Source: an uncultured Lachnospiraceae bacterium (GTDB lineage Bacteria > Bacillota > Clostridia > Lachnospirales > Lachnospiraceae). From it: a stretch of 64,000 nt of DNA. The notes beneath the pieces were generated by a model, which ran no database searches, was not told where the DNA came from, and saw only the letters and a list, made by a program, of their open reading frames with translations. Of the stretch, positions 52,379-61,088 are shown in pieces. The stretch lies in assembly GCA_934293375.1 (NCBI GenBank), contig CAKQYS010000003.1, forward strand, positions 171,829 through 235,828, written 5' to 3'. A program made the position numbers and the translations under genes. Each line of letters begins with the position of its first letter. Positions within the stretch are counted from its first letter, which is position 1.

Positions 52379-52969
52379 ATGACAGAGAAAGAGAAAATGC
52401 TGAAGAACCTTATGTATGATGCGAATTATGCTACGGAGCTTGAACAGGAACGGATTGCCTGCAAAGAGCTGTGTTATGATTACAATGCGCTACGTCCATC
52501 AGAGGAGGAACAGCGAAAGGCTTTGATCCGGAAGATGTTTAAGCAGACAGGTGAGCGGTTTCACATCGAGGCACCGTTCTGGTGTGATTACGGATATAAT
52601 ATTGAGATTGGCGAGGATTTCTACTCGAATCATAATATGACGATACTGGATGCAGGGGGTGTCAGCTTCGGGGATCATGTATTTGTCGCACCGAATTGTG
52701 GTTTCCATACATCGGGGCATCCGGTGGATTACGAGCGGCGTAATCAGGGATTGGAATATGCCTACTCGATCCGGGTGGGTGACAATGTGTGGATCGGTGC
52801 CGGGGTACAGGTGATGCCGGGTGTTACGATCGGAAGCAATGTGGTGATCGGCGGCGGCAGTATCGTGGTGCATGATATTCCGGATAATGTGGTGGCAGTT
52901 GGCAATCCATGCCGTGTGCTGCGACCGATTACGGAGGCAGATAAAAAGACAGACTATGACAGAAAGTAA
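52379..52969 (+). CDS. Sugar O-acetyltransferase (Maa/LacA type)
   Basis: 196 residues. The N-terminal helical cap (MTEKEKMLKNLMYDANYATE) and left-handed hexapeptide beta-helix repeats (IEIGEDFYSNHNMTILDAGG, VGDNVWIGAGVQVMPGV) match maltose/galactoside acetyltransferases. The catalytic histidine is in GFHTSGHPVD. AGGAGG precedes ATG 52379. Confidence 0.9.
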   Translation: MTEKEKMLKNLMYDANYATELEQERIACKELCYDYNALRPSEEEQRKALIRKMFKQTGERFHIEAPFWCDYGYNIEIGEDFYSNHNMTILDAGGVSFGDHVFVAPNCGFHTSGHPVDYERRNQGLEYAYSIRVGDNVWIGAGVQVMPGVTIGSNVVIGGGSIVVHDIPDNVVAVGNPCRVLRPITEADKKTDYDRK

Positions 52970-53048
52970 GCCCGAACAGATAGTTGCATATTGTATTACA
53001 CAGATATGCAAACCAGTGTCAGAGGGCTTAAGAGGCAGAAGATAGAAA

Positions 53049-54389
53049 ATGGATACAACAGAGCTATTCGGAAAAGAGAAGATCAGCAGAATCCTGTTGA
53101 AGATTGCGCCGCCTGTGATGCTCGCGCAGCTCATACAGGCACTTTATAATATCGTAGACAGTCTGTTCGTCGGCAGATATGCACAGACAGGACTCACGGC
53201 ACTTTCGATTATATATCCACTGCAGCTTTTAATGATTGCGATCGCTGTAGGTACCGGCGTCGGTATTAACACGGTAATGGCAGCACGCCTGGGTGTGGGA
53301 AAAGCAAAAGAAGCAGATGAATATGCGGGTGTCGGAACCCCGCTGGCGGTTATGCTGTGGCTGGCATTTGCCCTGATCTGCTATCTGATCATGCCGGCGT
53401 ATGCGAGGATGTCGACAGCTTCCCCAAAGATCATTCATGATGTCGTTGTATATGGAAGAATTGTCTGTGTGTTCAGCTTCGGATTATTTTTGGAAAGTAT
53501 CTGGACGAAGGTCTTACAGGCAAATGGAAATATGAAGCTGCCGATGATCGCGCAGATTGCCGGTGCGGTCACGAATATTATATTAGATCCGCTGCTGATC
53601 TTTGGTATGTTCGGTTTACCGAAGCTTGGCATTGCCGGAGCGGCGATTGCGACAGTGGCAGGACAGATGGTGGCAGCCTTGCTGGTGATGAAGGGCGGAT
53701 TCCGGAGATCACCCGGGATACATAAATATCCGCAATACACCAAGCAGATCTTCTGGCTGGGTATGCCGAATATTCTGATGCAGTCAGCGTATACATTTTA
53801 CATATTAGGCTTGAATCTGATCCTTGCAACATTTTCGGATCAGGCGGTGACGGCACTGGGACTGTATTACAAGTGGCAGGCATTTTTCTTTATTCCGCTG
53901 GGATCTATGCAGACCTGTATCGTGCCGGTCATCAGCTTCAACTATGCAGCAAGGAATCTGGAGCGCTGCCGGAAAACATTATCGACATCGGTGTTATTTG
54001 GCATGGCGTTGATGTTCCTGGGAACATTATGCTTTACCCTGATCCCGGAACAGATGCTCAGAGTGTTTTCTTCGGATGAGCTGGTTGTGTCGATTGGCAG
54101 TGTGGGATTTCGGTTTATCGGTGTCGGATTTATTCCGATGGTGACATCCCTGATCTTTCCGGTGTTCTTTCAGGCAGTGGGAGACAGCCTGAAAAGCTCC
54201 CTGCTGACGATCATCCGGACAGTGGTATTGTTCGTGCCGCTGGGCTATCTATTTTCCAGATTTGGACTGAATTGGTTCTGGATGACATTCCCGGTGACGG
54301 AGACGATTACGACAGCGGTAGGATTTGGGTTTTACCGGCAATTCCTGCACAGGGTGACAGCAAACTCGCAGATGGAAATCAAACCATAA
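53049..54389 (+). CDS. MATE-family efflux transporter
   Basis: 446 residues with 12 membrane segments in two related halves: IAPPVMLAQLIQALYNIVDS and the matching VKQ-like block near 230 (GMPNILMQSAYTFYILGLNL). It exports cationic drugs or metabolites by cation antiport. It converges with the aminotransferase gene on the other strand, leaving only 24 bases between them and no clear terminator. Confidence 0.92.
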   Translation: MDTTELFGKEKISRILLKIAPPVMLAQLIQALYNIVDSLFVGRYAQTGLTALSIIYPLQLLMIAIAVGTGVGINTVMAARLGVGKAKEADEYAGVGTPLAVMLWLAFALICYLIMPAYARMSTASPKIIHDVVVYGRIVCVFSFGLFLESIWTKVLQANGNMKLPMIAQIAGAVTNIILDPLLIFGMFGLPKLGIAGAAIATVAGQMVAALLVMKGGFRRSPGIHKYPQYTKQIFWLGMPNILMQSAYTFYILGLNLILATFSDQAVTALGLYYKWQAFFFIPLGSMQTCIVPVISFNYAARNLERCRKTLSTSVLFGMALMFLGTLCFTLIPEQMLRVFSSDELVVSIGSVGFRFIGVGFIPMVTSLIFPVFFQAVGDSLKSSLLTIIRTVVLFVPLGYLFSRFGLNWFWMTFPVTETITTAVGFGFYRQFLHRVTANSQMEIKP

Positions 54390-54413
54390 TGCAAATGCCC
54401 CCACAAGGATGCT

Positions 54414-55583
54414 TTATTTTCTGGCAGGAATCTTCTTCCGGATATCCTGCAGACGGTTCAGTGCCTCATAAAGAGTCTCATCTTTCTTCGCAAAATGCAG
54501 CCGGATCAGATTGTTGACAGGCTCTCGAAAGAAGCTGGAGCCGGGGACCGCACCGACACCGACTTCCTTTGCCAGCACCTCACAGAATTCCAGATCGGAT
54601 TCGTACCCAAATTCAGAAATATCTAACAGAATATAATAGGCACCCTGCGGAATGGTGTGTGCAATGCCAATGTCATCCAGACCTTTTAAGAACAGATCTC
54701 TCTTCTTCGTGTATTTGTCCGTGAGCCACTGATAATATTCGTCTCCGAATTGCAGTCCTGTTACCGCAGCCTCCTGTAGTGGAGCAGCAGCACCGACGGT
54801 CAGAAAATCGTGCACCTTCTTGGCAACCTCGATGATGTCAGGTGGTGCAATGATATAACCAAGTCTCCATCCGGTGATCGAATAGGTCTTGGACAGGGAA
54901 CTGCAGGAGATGGTACGCTCCCACATGCCGGGCAGGGATGCAAAATAAATATGCTTATTCGGTGCATATACGATATGCTCATAGACTTCATCGGTAATGA
55001 CATAGGTGTCATATTTGACGGCCAGATCGGCGATGAGCTTCAGTTCGTCATAGGTAAATACCTTGCCGCATGGATTGGACGGATTACACAGGATCAGTGC
55101 CTTTGGATTCTGCTGAAATGCTGCCTCCAGTTCATCCACATGGAAATGAAATTCCGGTGGATAGAGTGGTACATAGATCGGTTCTGCGCCTGAGAGAATG
55201 GTATCTGCCCCATAGTTTTCATAAAATGGGGAAAAGATGATGACCTTGTCGCCGGGATCTGCAACGGTCATCATCGCTGCCATCATGGCTTCTGTACTGC
55301 CGCAGGTGACAACGATCTCGCCGTTGGGATCAATCGTCCGTCCCATCAGGCGTGACTGCTTGGCCGCCAGTGCCTCCCGGAAATTCTGGGCACCCCAGGT
55401 AATGGAATACTGGTGGTAATCCTCATGGGATACCTCGGCGAGACGATCGAGGATTTCCTTCGGTGGTTCAAAATCCGGAAATCCCTGTGACAGATTGACG
55501 GCATTATATTTTAAGGAAACCCGTGTCATGCGTCTGATCACGGAGTCTGTAAAATCTTTGGTTCGGTTTGATAGTGCTTTCAT
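54414..55583 (-). CDS. Pyridoxal-phosphate aminotransferase, class I/II
   Basis: 389 residues. The fold I transaminase motifs are present: NLSQGFPDFEPP, SNPCGKVF, ITDEVYEH, the PLP lysine in SSLSKTYSITGWRLGY, and arginine near the end (LIRLHFAKKDE). It resembles kynurenine/methionine/aromatic aminotransferases. Placed after metQ in the methionine transporter operon, it is likely to interconvert methionine and 4-methylthio-2-oxobutyrate, but this is inferred. AAAGGAGG lies 12 bases before the start. Confidence 0.88.
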   Translation of the reverse strand: MKALSNRTKDFTDSVIRRMTRVSLKYNAVNLSQGFPDFEPPKEILDRLAEVSHEDYHQYSITWGAQNFREALAAKQSRLMGRTIDPNGEIVVTCGSTEAMMAAMMTVADPGDKVIIFSPFYENYGADTILSGAEPIYVPLYPPEFHFHVDELEAAFQQNPKALILCNPSNPCGKVFTYDELKLIADLAVKYDTYVITDEVYEHIVYAPNKHIYFASLPGMWERTISCSSLSKTYSITGWRLGYIIAPPDIIEVAKKVHDFLTVGAAAPLQEAAVTGLQFGDEYYQWLTDKYTKKRDLFLKGLDDIGIAHTIPQGAYYILLDISEFGYESDLEFCEVLAKEVGVGAVPGSSFFREPVNNLIRLHFAKKDETLYEALNRLQDIRKKIPARK

Positions 55584-55612
55584 TTTGTTTTGCTTCCTCC
55601 TTTATACAAATA

Positions 55613-55635
55613 CCCACCGGAGATGATCCGGTGGG
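55613..55635. terminator. Hairpin between metQ and the aminotransferase gene
   Basis: CCCACCGGA (55613-55621) pairs perfectly with TCCGGTGGG (55627-55635). On the minus strand it is followed by TATTTG, so it is a weak or partial terminator within the operon. Confidence 0.6.
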
Positions 55636-55650
55636 GTGTTTGAAACTGTT

Positions 55651-56547
55651 TTACTTGTCTGCGAACAAATCCTGATCCCAGCCTACCTTGATGAAGTAGC
55701 CGCCAAAGGTATCATTGAATACCGTTTCTGTTGCTTCGGACTGAAATGCCTTTACAACCTTCTTGTAGGCTTCTGCCTTTGCAGGATCTTCCAGATCTGC
55801 TGTTTTTGCAGCGATCAGGTTCCAGTATTTTTCTTCGTCTAATACAGTATCCTTAAAGATCGCTTCCTCTGTCTTCAAACCGAAATCCAGTGCATAGTTT
55901 CCGTTGATAATTGCTGCTGTGACATCGTCTAAAACAGATGGAATGGTGTTTGCCTTCAGCTCTTTGATCTCAAAGTTGACCTTGTAAGACTCGATATCAT
56001 CCACAGATGGATTGAAGTCTGCGTCAGATTTTAAGGTGATCAGACCGGCTGCTTCTAATACCTTGAGTGCACGACCGCCATTTGTCAGATCATCCGGAAT
56101 GGCTACGACATCGCCGTCCTTGATCTCAGATACATCCTTGATCTTGTGGGAATAAAGGTTCAGAGGAATAATGAATGTATAACCGACCGGCTTAATCTTA
56201 TAACCATACTGCTCTAATTCATTGTCCAGATAAATGTGATGCTGGAATGCATTTAAGTCAATATCCCCATTGTCAAGGGCATTGTTTGGTGTTACATAAT
56301 CAGAGAACTGTACGATCTCTAAGTGGATGCCCTCTGCCTTTAAGGACTCCTTGGCAGGTGCCCAGAGATCCTCGTAGATACTGCCGACTACGCCGATCTT
56401 GACAGTGGTTTCTGCCTTGCCGGTATCGTTCTTCGCTGCTGTGCTGTCGTTGCTGTTGGATTTGCCGCAGCCTGTGAGTGCCAGGGTAAAAAGGCTGAAT
56501 GTTAAAATGGCTGCTGTTAATTTCTTAAATCGCTTAATTGTCTTCAT
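55651..56547 (-). CDS. metQ: Methionine-binding lipoprotein MetQ
   Basis: 298 residues. A lipoprotein signal ends LFTLALTGCGK (LTGC lipobox). The mature protein is NlpA/MetQ type: KIGVVGSIYEDLWAPAKESL, ALDNGDIDLNAFQHHIYLDN. It delivers methionine or analogues to MetNI. GGAGG precedes ATG 56547; a longer frame to 56562 exists. Confidence 0.93.
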   Translation of the reverse strand: MKTIKRFKKLTAAILTFSLFTLALTGCGKSNSNDSTAAKNDTGKAETTVKIGVVGSIYEDLWAPAKESLKAEGIHLEIVQFSDYVTPNNALDNGDIDLNAFQHHIYLDNELEQYGYKIKPVGYTFIIPLNLYSHKIKDVSEIKDGDVVAIPDDLTNGGRALKVLEAAGLITLKSDADFNPSVDDIESYKVNFEIKELKANTIPSVLDDVTAAIINGNYALDFGLKTEEAIFKDTVLDEEKYWNLIAAKTADLEDPAKAEAYKKVVKAFQSEATETVFNDTFGGYFIKVGWDQDLFADK

Positions 56548-56586
56548 AATGGTTACCTCCAAATATTTCGTGTATGATTCATGGTA

Positions 56587-57546
56587 TTAAAGCTTCAGGG
56601 CATCAAGATAATTTTCATACATGGTCTGACAGGATGTATCAAACTGTACCTGTTCTTCTTCGTTCAGATCCAATTCTATGATATCTGCAACGCCGTTCTT
56701 ATTGAGTACCGCCGGTACGCTGGCATATACATCATGCTGACCGTATTTGCCATCGAGCAGTACGGAAACCGGAAGAATGCGGTTCTCATCACCGAAGATT
56801 GCGCGTACAACTTCTGCGATCGTGGCAGCGATTCCAAATTCTGTGGAACCCTTGCCGCCCAATATGATCCAGCCGCCCTTCTTGCCGGCAGCGGCGATCT
56901 CAGGGAGATTGAGCTTGCCGTAAGTATCAGGATATTGTTCCATCAGCTTGTAGAGTGGCTTGCCTGCAATCGTAACGGTAGACCATGGTACCATCTGGCT
57001 TTCGCCGTGTTCCCCTAATGCATAGGCGTAAATGGATTTCTGGTCAATGCCAACGGCTTCTGAAATCGCCCGTCTGAGTCTTGCGGAATCCAGTGTCGTG
57101 CTGGTGGACAGAATCTTGTCTGCCGGCCAGTGCAGTGTATGCTGGATATAATGTGTAACCACATCTGCCGGATTGGATATATTTAATATGATGCCGGAGA
57201 AGCCCGACATTCGGATGTTCTCCGTGACATCCTTCATGATCTCGATCGTCTGCTTCAGGGTATCCATTCGTGTCTGCCCCTTGCTCATATCAGGAAGTGG
57301 TCCCGCTGCTACGATCAGAAGCTGTGCATCCTTTGCATCGCTGTAATCACCTGCCCGCACAATGGCATGCTTCGGAAGATATACAGTGGAGTCGAACAGG
57401 TCAAGTGCCTGTGCACGCGCCTTTTCCTCATCCACATCAATGTATACGATTTCCTCTGCCAGTCCCTGTGAAAGCAGTGCGTAGCCTGCATGAGAACCTA
57501 CATGTCCTGCACCGATAATGACAATTTTTCTTGTTTGTACATCCAT
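56587..57546 (-). CDS. L-2-hydroxyacid dehydrogenase (LDH/HicDH family)
   Basis: 319 residues with the lactate dehydrogenase fold: NAD loop IGAGHVGSHAGYALL, catalytic His in GEHGESQMVPWS, Asp/Arg in TTLDSARLRRA, and Arg in the active loop. The substrate loop AGPLPDMSKGQTR is two residues longer than in lactate dehydrogenase and lacks its glutamine, as in L-2-hydroxyisocaproate dehydrogenases that take larger oxo acids. It lies inside the metNIQ operon, so reduction of the methionine oxo acid, or oxidation of its hydroxy acid, is the leading idea. AAGGAGG precedes ATG 57546. Confidence 0.85.
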   Translation of the reverse strand: MDVQTRKIVIIGAGHVGSHAGYALLSQGLAEEIVYIDVDEEKARAQALDLFDSTVYLPKHAIVRAGDYSDAKDAQLLIVAAGPLPDMSKGQTRMDTLKQTIEIMKDVTENIRMSGFSGIILNISNPADVVTHYIQHTLHWPADKILSTSTTLDSARLRRAISEAVGIDQKSIYAYALGEHGESQMVPWSTVTIAGKPLYKLMEQYPDTYGKLNLPEIAAAGKKGGWIILGGKGSTEFGIAATIAEVVRAIFGDENRILPVSVLLDGKYGQHDVYASVPAVLNKNGVADIIELDLNEEEQVQFDTSCQTMYENYLDALKL

Positions 57547-57559
57547 TGTGAAGTCCTCC

Positions 57560-58240
57560 TTAATGCTGGTTTTTCTTTACTACAAGATTGCCGATGATCT
57601 GGATGATACTCACCAGAATAAATACGACAATCACTGTGACCCATGTGACATCGGTCATGTTACGGTCATGACCATACCGGATGGCGAAATCACCGAGTCC
57701 GCCGGAACCGACAGCGCCTGCCATTGCGGTAAGTCCGACAAGACTGATGACTGTAATCGTGGTGCCTCGTGCGATGGCGGCTGTGCTCTCCCGCAGGTAG
57801 ACACGGAAGATGATCTCTAACGGACTGGATCCCATAGAGAGTGCAGCCTCGATCAGACCGGAATCTGTTTGTGCCAGTGCACTTTCGACCTGTCTGGAGA
57901 AGAAAGGAACCGTACCCATGATCAATGGGACAATGGCACCTTCGACATTGATCGCCGTACCCATGATCGCTCTGGACAGAGGGATAACCCATGTCAGCAG
58001 GATAATGAACGGGATCGACCGGAAGAAGTTGATCAGCTTATCCAGAATCTGAAACAGAATCTTGTTTTCCAGAATACCGCCCGGCTTGGTGACGGTGATC
58101 ACGATACCGAGGAACAGTCCGAGTACAAATGCGATGATACCGGACCAGCCTACCATGACGAGCGTATCCCGGATTGCCTGCAGAAAGTCAGGCAGCTTGT
58201 TCATAACATTAGGAATCACATTATTTAGAAACTCGACCAT
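57560..58240 (-). CDS. metI: Methionine ABC transporter permease MetI
   Basis: 226 residues with five membrane segments and the ABC permease EAA-like loop (EAALSMGSSPLEIIFRV); GLTAMAGAVGSGGLGDFAIRYGH is typical of MetI. GGAGGTG precedes its ATG, and it overlaps metN by 20 bases. Confidence 0.95.
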   Translation of the reverse strand: MVEFLNNVIPNVMNKLPDFLQAIRDTLVMVGWSGIIAFVLGLFLGIVITVTKPGGILENKILFQILDKLINFFRSIPFIILLTWVIPLSRAIMGTAINVEGAIVPLIMGTVPFFSRQVESALAQTDSGLIEAALSMGSSPLEIIFRVYLRESTAAIARGTTITVISLVGLTAMAGAVGSGGLGDFAIRYGHDRNMTDVTWVTVIVVFILVSIIQIIGNLVVKKNQH

Positions 58241-59267
58241 CTTTGATCACCTCCACGCCAACATTTTTCTCAATCAGATATTGTAATGCTTTGTCGATTT
58301 TGTCACTGTCACCACTGATGATTGCGACGGTACCGCCGATCGGTGCATTCTGGACAATTTCAACATCTGCAAAAATGATATTCAATATAATTCCGAACTT
58401 TTCGGTAACAGAAGAGATCAATGGTTCGGAAGCATTTTTCTCTATATAAGATAATCTTACGATCAGCTCGCCGGGCTTTAAGGCAACAACCGGGGAGCCG
58501 GATGCGATCAGCTCTTCAATCTTCTGCAGGTTTGAGGTCGTCTTGATGAAATCACGCGTTACCTTTTCCTTCGGTGCAGAGAATACGGAGAATACCTCTC
58601 CTTCCTCTACGACCTTGCCGTGCTCCATAACAGCAACACGGTTGCAGATTTCTTTGACGACTGCCATCTCATGTGTGATGACCACGATCGTAATGCCGAG
58701 TGTTTCGTTGACCTTCTGCAAAAGCTTCAAAATTGCCTTGGTTGTCTGTGGATCCAGTGCGGAGGTTGCCTCATCGCACAGCAGGATCTTCGGATCATTT
58801 GCCAACGCTCTGGCAATCGCAACACGCTGCTTCTGACCGCCTGAAAGCTGACTCGGATACGCATCTCCTTTATCGGAGATGCCGACCAGCTCTAACAGAC
58901 CGTTGACCTTGTCGGCAATCTGCTGTTTGCTAAGTCCGCTGCCTCTTAATGGGTAGGCAACATTGCCAAAGATGGTTCGGGATGGCATCAGGTTGAAATG
59001 CTGGAAGATCATGCCGATCTTCTTTCTGGCTTCCCGAAGAGCCTTCGGTGACAGCCCGGTCATTTCCTGTCCATCTACGAGAACTGTTCCCGAGGTCGGA
59101 CGCTCTAACAGGTTGATACATCGTACCAGTGTAGATTTGCCGGCACCGGAGAAACCGATGATACCGAAGATGTCTTTTTCGTTTATGGTAAGGCTCACAT
59201 CCTGGACGGCGTGTACCTCGTTTCCTGCATCTACAAATGTTTTATTGATATGTTGTAATTGGATCAT
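58221..59267 (-). CDS. metN: Methionine ABC transporter ATPase MetN
   Basis: 348 residues. Walker A is GFSGAGKSTLVRCINLLERP, the signature LSGGQKQRVAIARAL and Walker B LLCDEATSALD. The C-terminal ~90 residues form a NIL regulatory domain (LSYIEKNASEPLISSV), which in MetN binds methionine and gives transinhibition. The ribosome site GAGAGGTG lies inside a 10-bp hairpin stem. First structural gene of the operon, downstream of a LysR gene. Confidence 0.95.
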   Translation of the reverse strand: MIQLQHINKTFVDAGNEVHAVQDVSLTINEKDIFGIIGFSGAGKSTLVRCINLLERPTSGTVLVDGQEMTGLSPKALREARKKIGMIFQHFNLMPSRTIFGNVAYPLRGSGLSKQQIADKVNGLLELVGISDKGDAYPSQLSGGQKQRVAIARALANDPKILLCDEATSALDPQTTKAILKLLQKVNETLGITIVVITHEMAVVKEICNRVAVMEHGKVVEEGEVFSVFSAPKEKVTRDFIKTTSNLQKIEELIASGSPVVALKPGELIVRLSYIEKNASEPLISSVTEKFGIILNIIFADVEIVQNAPIGGTVAIISGDSDKIDKALQYLIEKNVGVEVIKDGRVSK

Positions 59268-59274
59268 TGTTGCT

Positions 59275-59315
59275 CACCTCTCTTGTGAGGCTCATTCTAG
59301 CCCCAAAGAGAGGTG
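59275..59315 (-). promoter_or_regulatory. Hairpin sequestering the metN ribosome site
   Basis: CACCTCTCTT (plus 59275-59284) and AAGAGAGGTG (59306-59315) are a perfect 10-base inverted repeat. On the minus-strand transcript, the downstream arm is AAGAGAGGTG, which contains the metN ribosome site, eight bases before the ATG. Folding would block initiation. Just beyond, ATATTC-TAT-GAATAT (59324-59338) is a possible LysR or promoter-associated dyad. Confidence 0.55.
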
Positions 59316-59371
59316 ATTGTCCAATATTCTATGAATATAGTGGGTAATAGGGAAAATCTATAACTGAACAG

Positions 59372-60304
59372 TTATTTTTGATTTGATTCAATAGCAAGAT
59401 ACTGCTTGATCTCTTCAATGTAGTGCCTGCCGGTTTTGCTAAGCATGGTATTGTGCTTGGTAATGTATCCGATTTCCATGATGCTGCAGTCATCATCTGC
59501 ATCTGCTTGAAAAGGAATGGCAAGGTAATCGGTGCCATTTAATTCTTCACATATAATGCCGGAACACAGGGTGTAAGCATTGAGTCCAACCATAAGATTG
59601 AGTATGGTCGCCCGGTCGTTTGCTTTGATGGTGCGAATGTATTCCTTCGTGCTGAGGATTTCCTCTGCAAAATAAAAGGAGCTGGCATCGCCCTGTTCAA
59701 ATGACAGACATGGATAATCCTTTAATTCCTCAAAGGTGATCTGTTTTTTGTCTGCGAGAGGATGACCAGCCCACAGATAGACATATGGCCGGCATTCGAT
59801 CAGATGATGGAATTCGAGCTGGTTCGTGCGGAGCAGCTTCATGATCGCAGCCCGATTAAAATCACTCAGATACAGAATGCCGATCTCACTTCGCAAGTTG
59901 GCGACATCACTGATGACATCCTTTGTCTTGGTCTCGCGGATCGCAAATTCATACTGTACAGTGTCAAATTTCTTGACCATTTCGACAAAAGCCTTGACAG
60001 CAAATGAGTAGTGCTGTGTTGATACGCCGAATTTTTTCTTTACATTCTGCGTATTTCCGTATTTGTCCATCAGATCCTCATATTGACTATAGATCTGCCT
60101 TGCGTACAGAAGAAACTCGGTGCCGTCCTGTGTCGGGGTTACACCGCGCCCGCTTCGGTTAAAAATGGTAATGCCAAGTTCCTTTTCCAGTTCCTTGATC
60201 GCGCTTGTGAGAGACGGCTGTGCAATATACAGCCGTTCTGCTGCTTTATTGAGAGATCCCGCCTCTGATATGGTAATAACATAATGAAGCTGTTGTAGTG
60301 TCAT
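59372..60304 (-). CDS. LysR-family regulator, probably of the methionine operon
   Basis: 310 residues from ATG 60304 (AAAGGAG upstream). The N-terminal HTH (MTLQQLHYVITISEAGSLNK, AAERLYIAQPSLTSAIKELE) and periplasmic-binding-like effector domain are typical. The frame is open to 60613 but the extension runs through the 21-base repeats of the LytTR promoter and has no ribosome site. Its gene is on the same strand as, and 105 bases from, metN, so it probably controls that operon. Confidence 0.9.
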   Translation of the reverse strand: MTLQQLHYVITISEAGSLNKAAERLYIAQPSLTSAIKELEKELGITIFNRSGRGVTPTQDGTEFLLYARQIYSQYEDLMDKYGNTQNVKKKFGVSTQHYSFAVKAFVEMVKKFDTVQYEFAIRETKTKDVISDVANLRSEIGILYLSDFNRAAIMKLLRTNQLEFHHLIECRPYVYLWAGHPLADKKQITFEELKDYPCLSFEQGDASSFYFAEEILSTKEYIRTIKANDRATILNLMVGLNAYTLCSGIICEELNGTDYLAIPFQADADDDCSIMEIGYITKHNTMLSKTGRHYIEEIKQYLAIESNQK

Positions 60305-60430
60305 CGGCTGCTCCTTTCCGGTTTCGTTATGTGTTTTCTGTTTTCTGATAGCATAAGAGTATATACAAATTTCATAAATGTCAAGTCCGGTAAATTCAAT
60401 CAAAAAAACGACAATATCTGCATGGGAAAC

Positions 60431-60481
60431 AGCATTTATCCCGGAAAAATGACCGTTCACCCCGGAAAAACGACCATTCGT
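60431..60481 (+). promoter_or_regulatory. Three phased LytTR-type binding sites
   Basis: AGCATTTAT (60431-60439), ACCGTTCAC (60452-60460) and ACCATTCGT (60473-60481) recur every 21 bases. They match the LytTR consensus [TA][AC][CA]GTTN[AG][TG] at 7, 8 and 8 of 9 positions. LytTR regulators bind direct 9-base repeats with 12-base spacers, exactly this period. CCCGGAAAAA repeats at the same phase form the spacers. They lie upstream of the LytTR gene promoter. Confidence 0.65.
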
Positions 60482-60490
60482 CCCAGAAAT

Positions 60491-60519
60491 GGTTTTAACA
60501 GGGGAAAATGTGATATAGT
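60491..60519 (+). promoter_or_regulatory. Activator-type promoter of the LytTR gene
   Basis: TATAGT (60514-60519) is a good -10 box, but the expected -35 position (60491-60496, GGTTTT) is poor, as at activator-dependent promoters. The last LytTR-like site ends nine bases upstream of it. Confidence 0.5.
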
Positions 60520-60565
60520 AAAGCACATCAGGAACTGAAGATTTTGTAAGTATAGGAGGATATGT

Positions 60566-60898
60566 ATGGAAGAAAGAAACGAGTTGTTTGAGGATGAGTA
60601 TCTCATTTTTCACAGTAAGAGGAAAAAATGCATGGTGAAGCTCGATGATATCTTATATTTTGTATCGCACCAGCATCAGATTACGATGGTGACAGAAACG
60701 GGACAGTATGTATTTAATGACAGCATGAAAAATCTGGAAAACAAATTGGCTGGAAAATATTTTATCAGAATTCATAACTCATATATTATACATGCTCAGT
60801 ATGTTCGGGCTAAAATCGGAAATGAGATCCATATGACAAATGGAGATGTCATCAAAATAAGCCGTCGATATTTACAAAAATATCGTGAGCAATGCTAA
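60566..60898 (+). CDS. Stand-alone LytTR DNA-binding protein
   Basis: 110 residues consisting almost only of a LytTR domain (KLDDILYFVSHQHQITMVTE, FIRIHNSYIIHAQYV, ISRRYLQKYREQC). No receiver domain precedes it, so it is not a normal response regulator. AGGAGG lies before ATG 60566. The phased sites upstream suggest self-activation. Other targets were not located; lrgAB, a usual LytTR target, is 12 kb away without visible matching sites. Confidence 0.88.
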   Translation: MEERNELFEDEYLIFHSKRKKCMVKLDDILYFVSHQHQITMVTETGQYVFNDSMKNLENKLAGKYFIRIHNSYIIHAQYVRAKIGNEIHMTNGDVIKISRRYLQKYREQC

Positions 60899-60936
60899 AA
60901 TCAACAGAATGCGTGCTGTACGAGAATAGAAAACGG

Positions 60937-60957
60937 GCTATAGAATGAATCTATAGC
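60937..60957 (+). terminator. Possible terminator after the LytTR gene
   Basis: GCTATAGA (60937-60944) pairs with TCTATAGC (60950-60957), followed by TTAATATTT. A moderate terminator. Confidence 0.5.
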
Positions 60958-60977
60958 TTAATATTTGAATTGCGTAT

Positions 60978-61007
60978 TTGTGAGCCGGTTATAAATACCT
61001 ATATAAT
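60978..61007 (+). promoter_or_regulatory. Promoter of the M20 peptidase gene
   Basis: TTGTGA (60978-60983), an 18-base spacer and perfect TATAAT (61002-61007). Confidence 0.5.
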
Positions 61008-61088
61008 GTAGTACATTAGACAATCACGAAACATATTAAAGGTTTTGATGTGATCGTCAAGGGATACAGAATAAGAAGGAGAACAGGT

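Noticed and set aside
59268..59320. SAM riboswitch before metN
   Set aside because: AAGAGAGGTG resembles the start of a SAM-I element, but it is the ribosome site directly before the ATG and no other conserved parts are present.
60440..60492. Short CRISPR-like array from 21-base repeats
   Set aside because: The units abut without spacers, are imperfect and match LytTR site spacing; no cas gene is present.
60305..60613. N-terminal extension of the LysR protein
   Set aside because: The added residues translate the LytTR site repeats and precede the ribosome site; LysR proteins start at the HTH given by ATG 60304.
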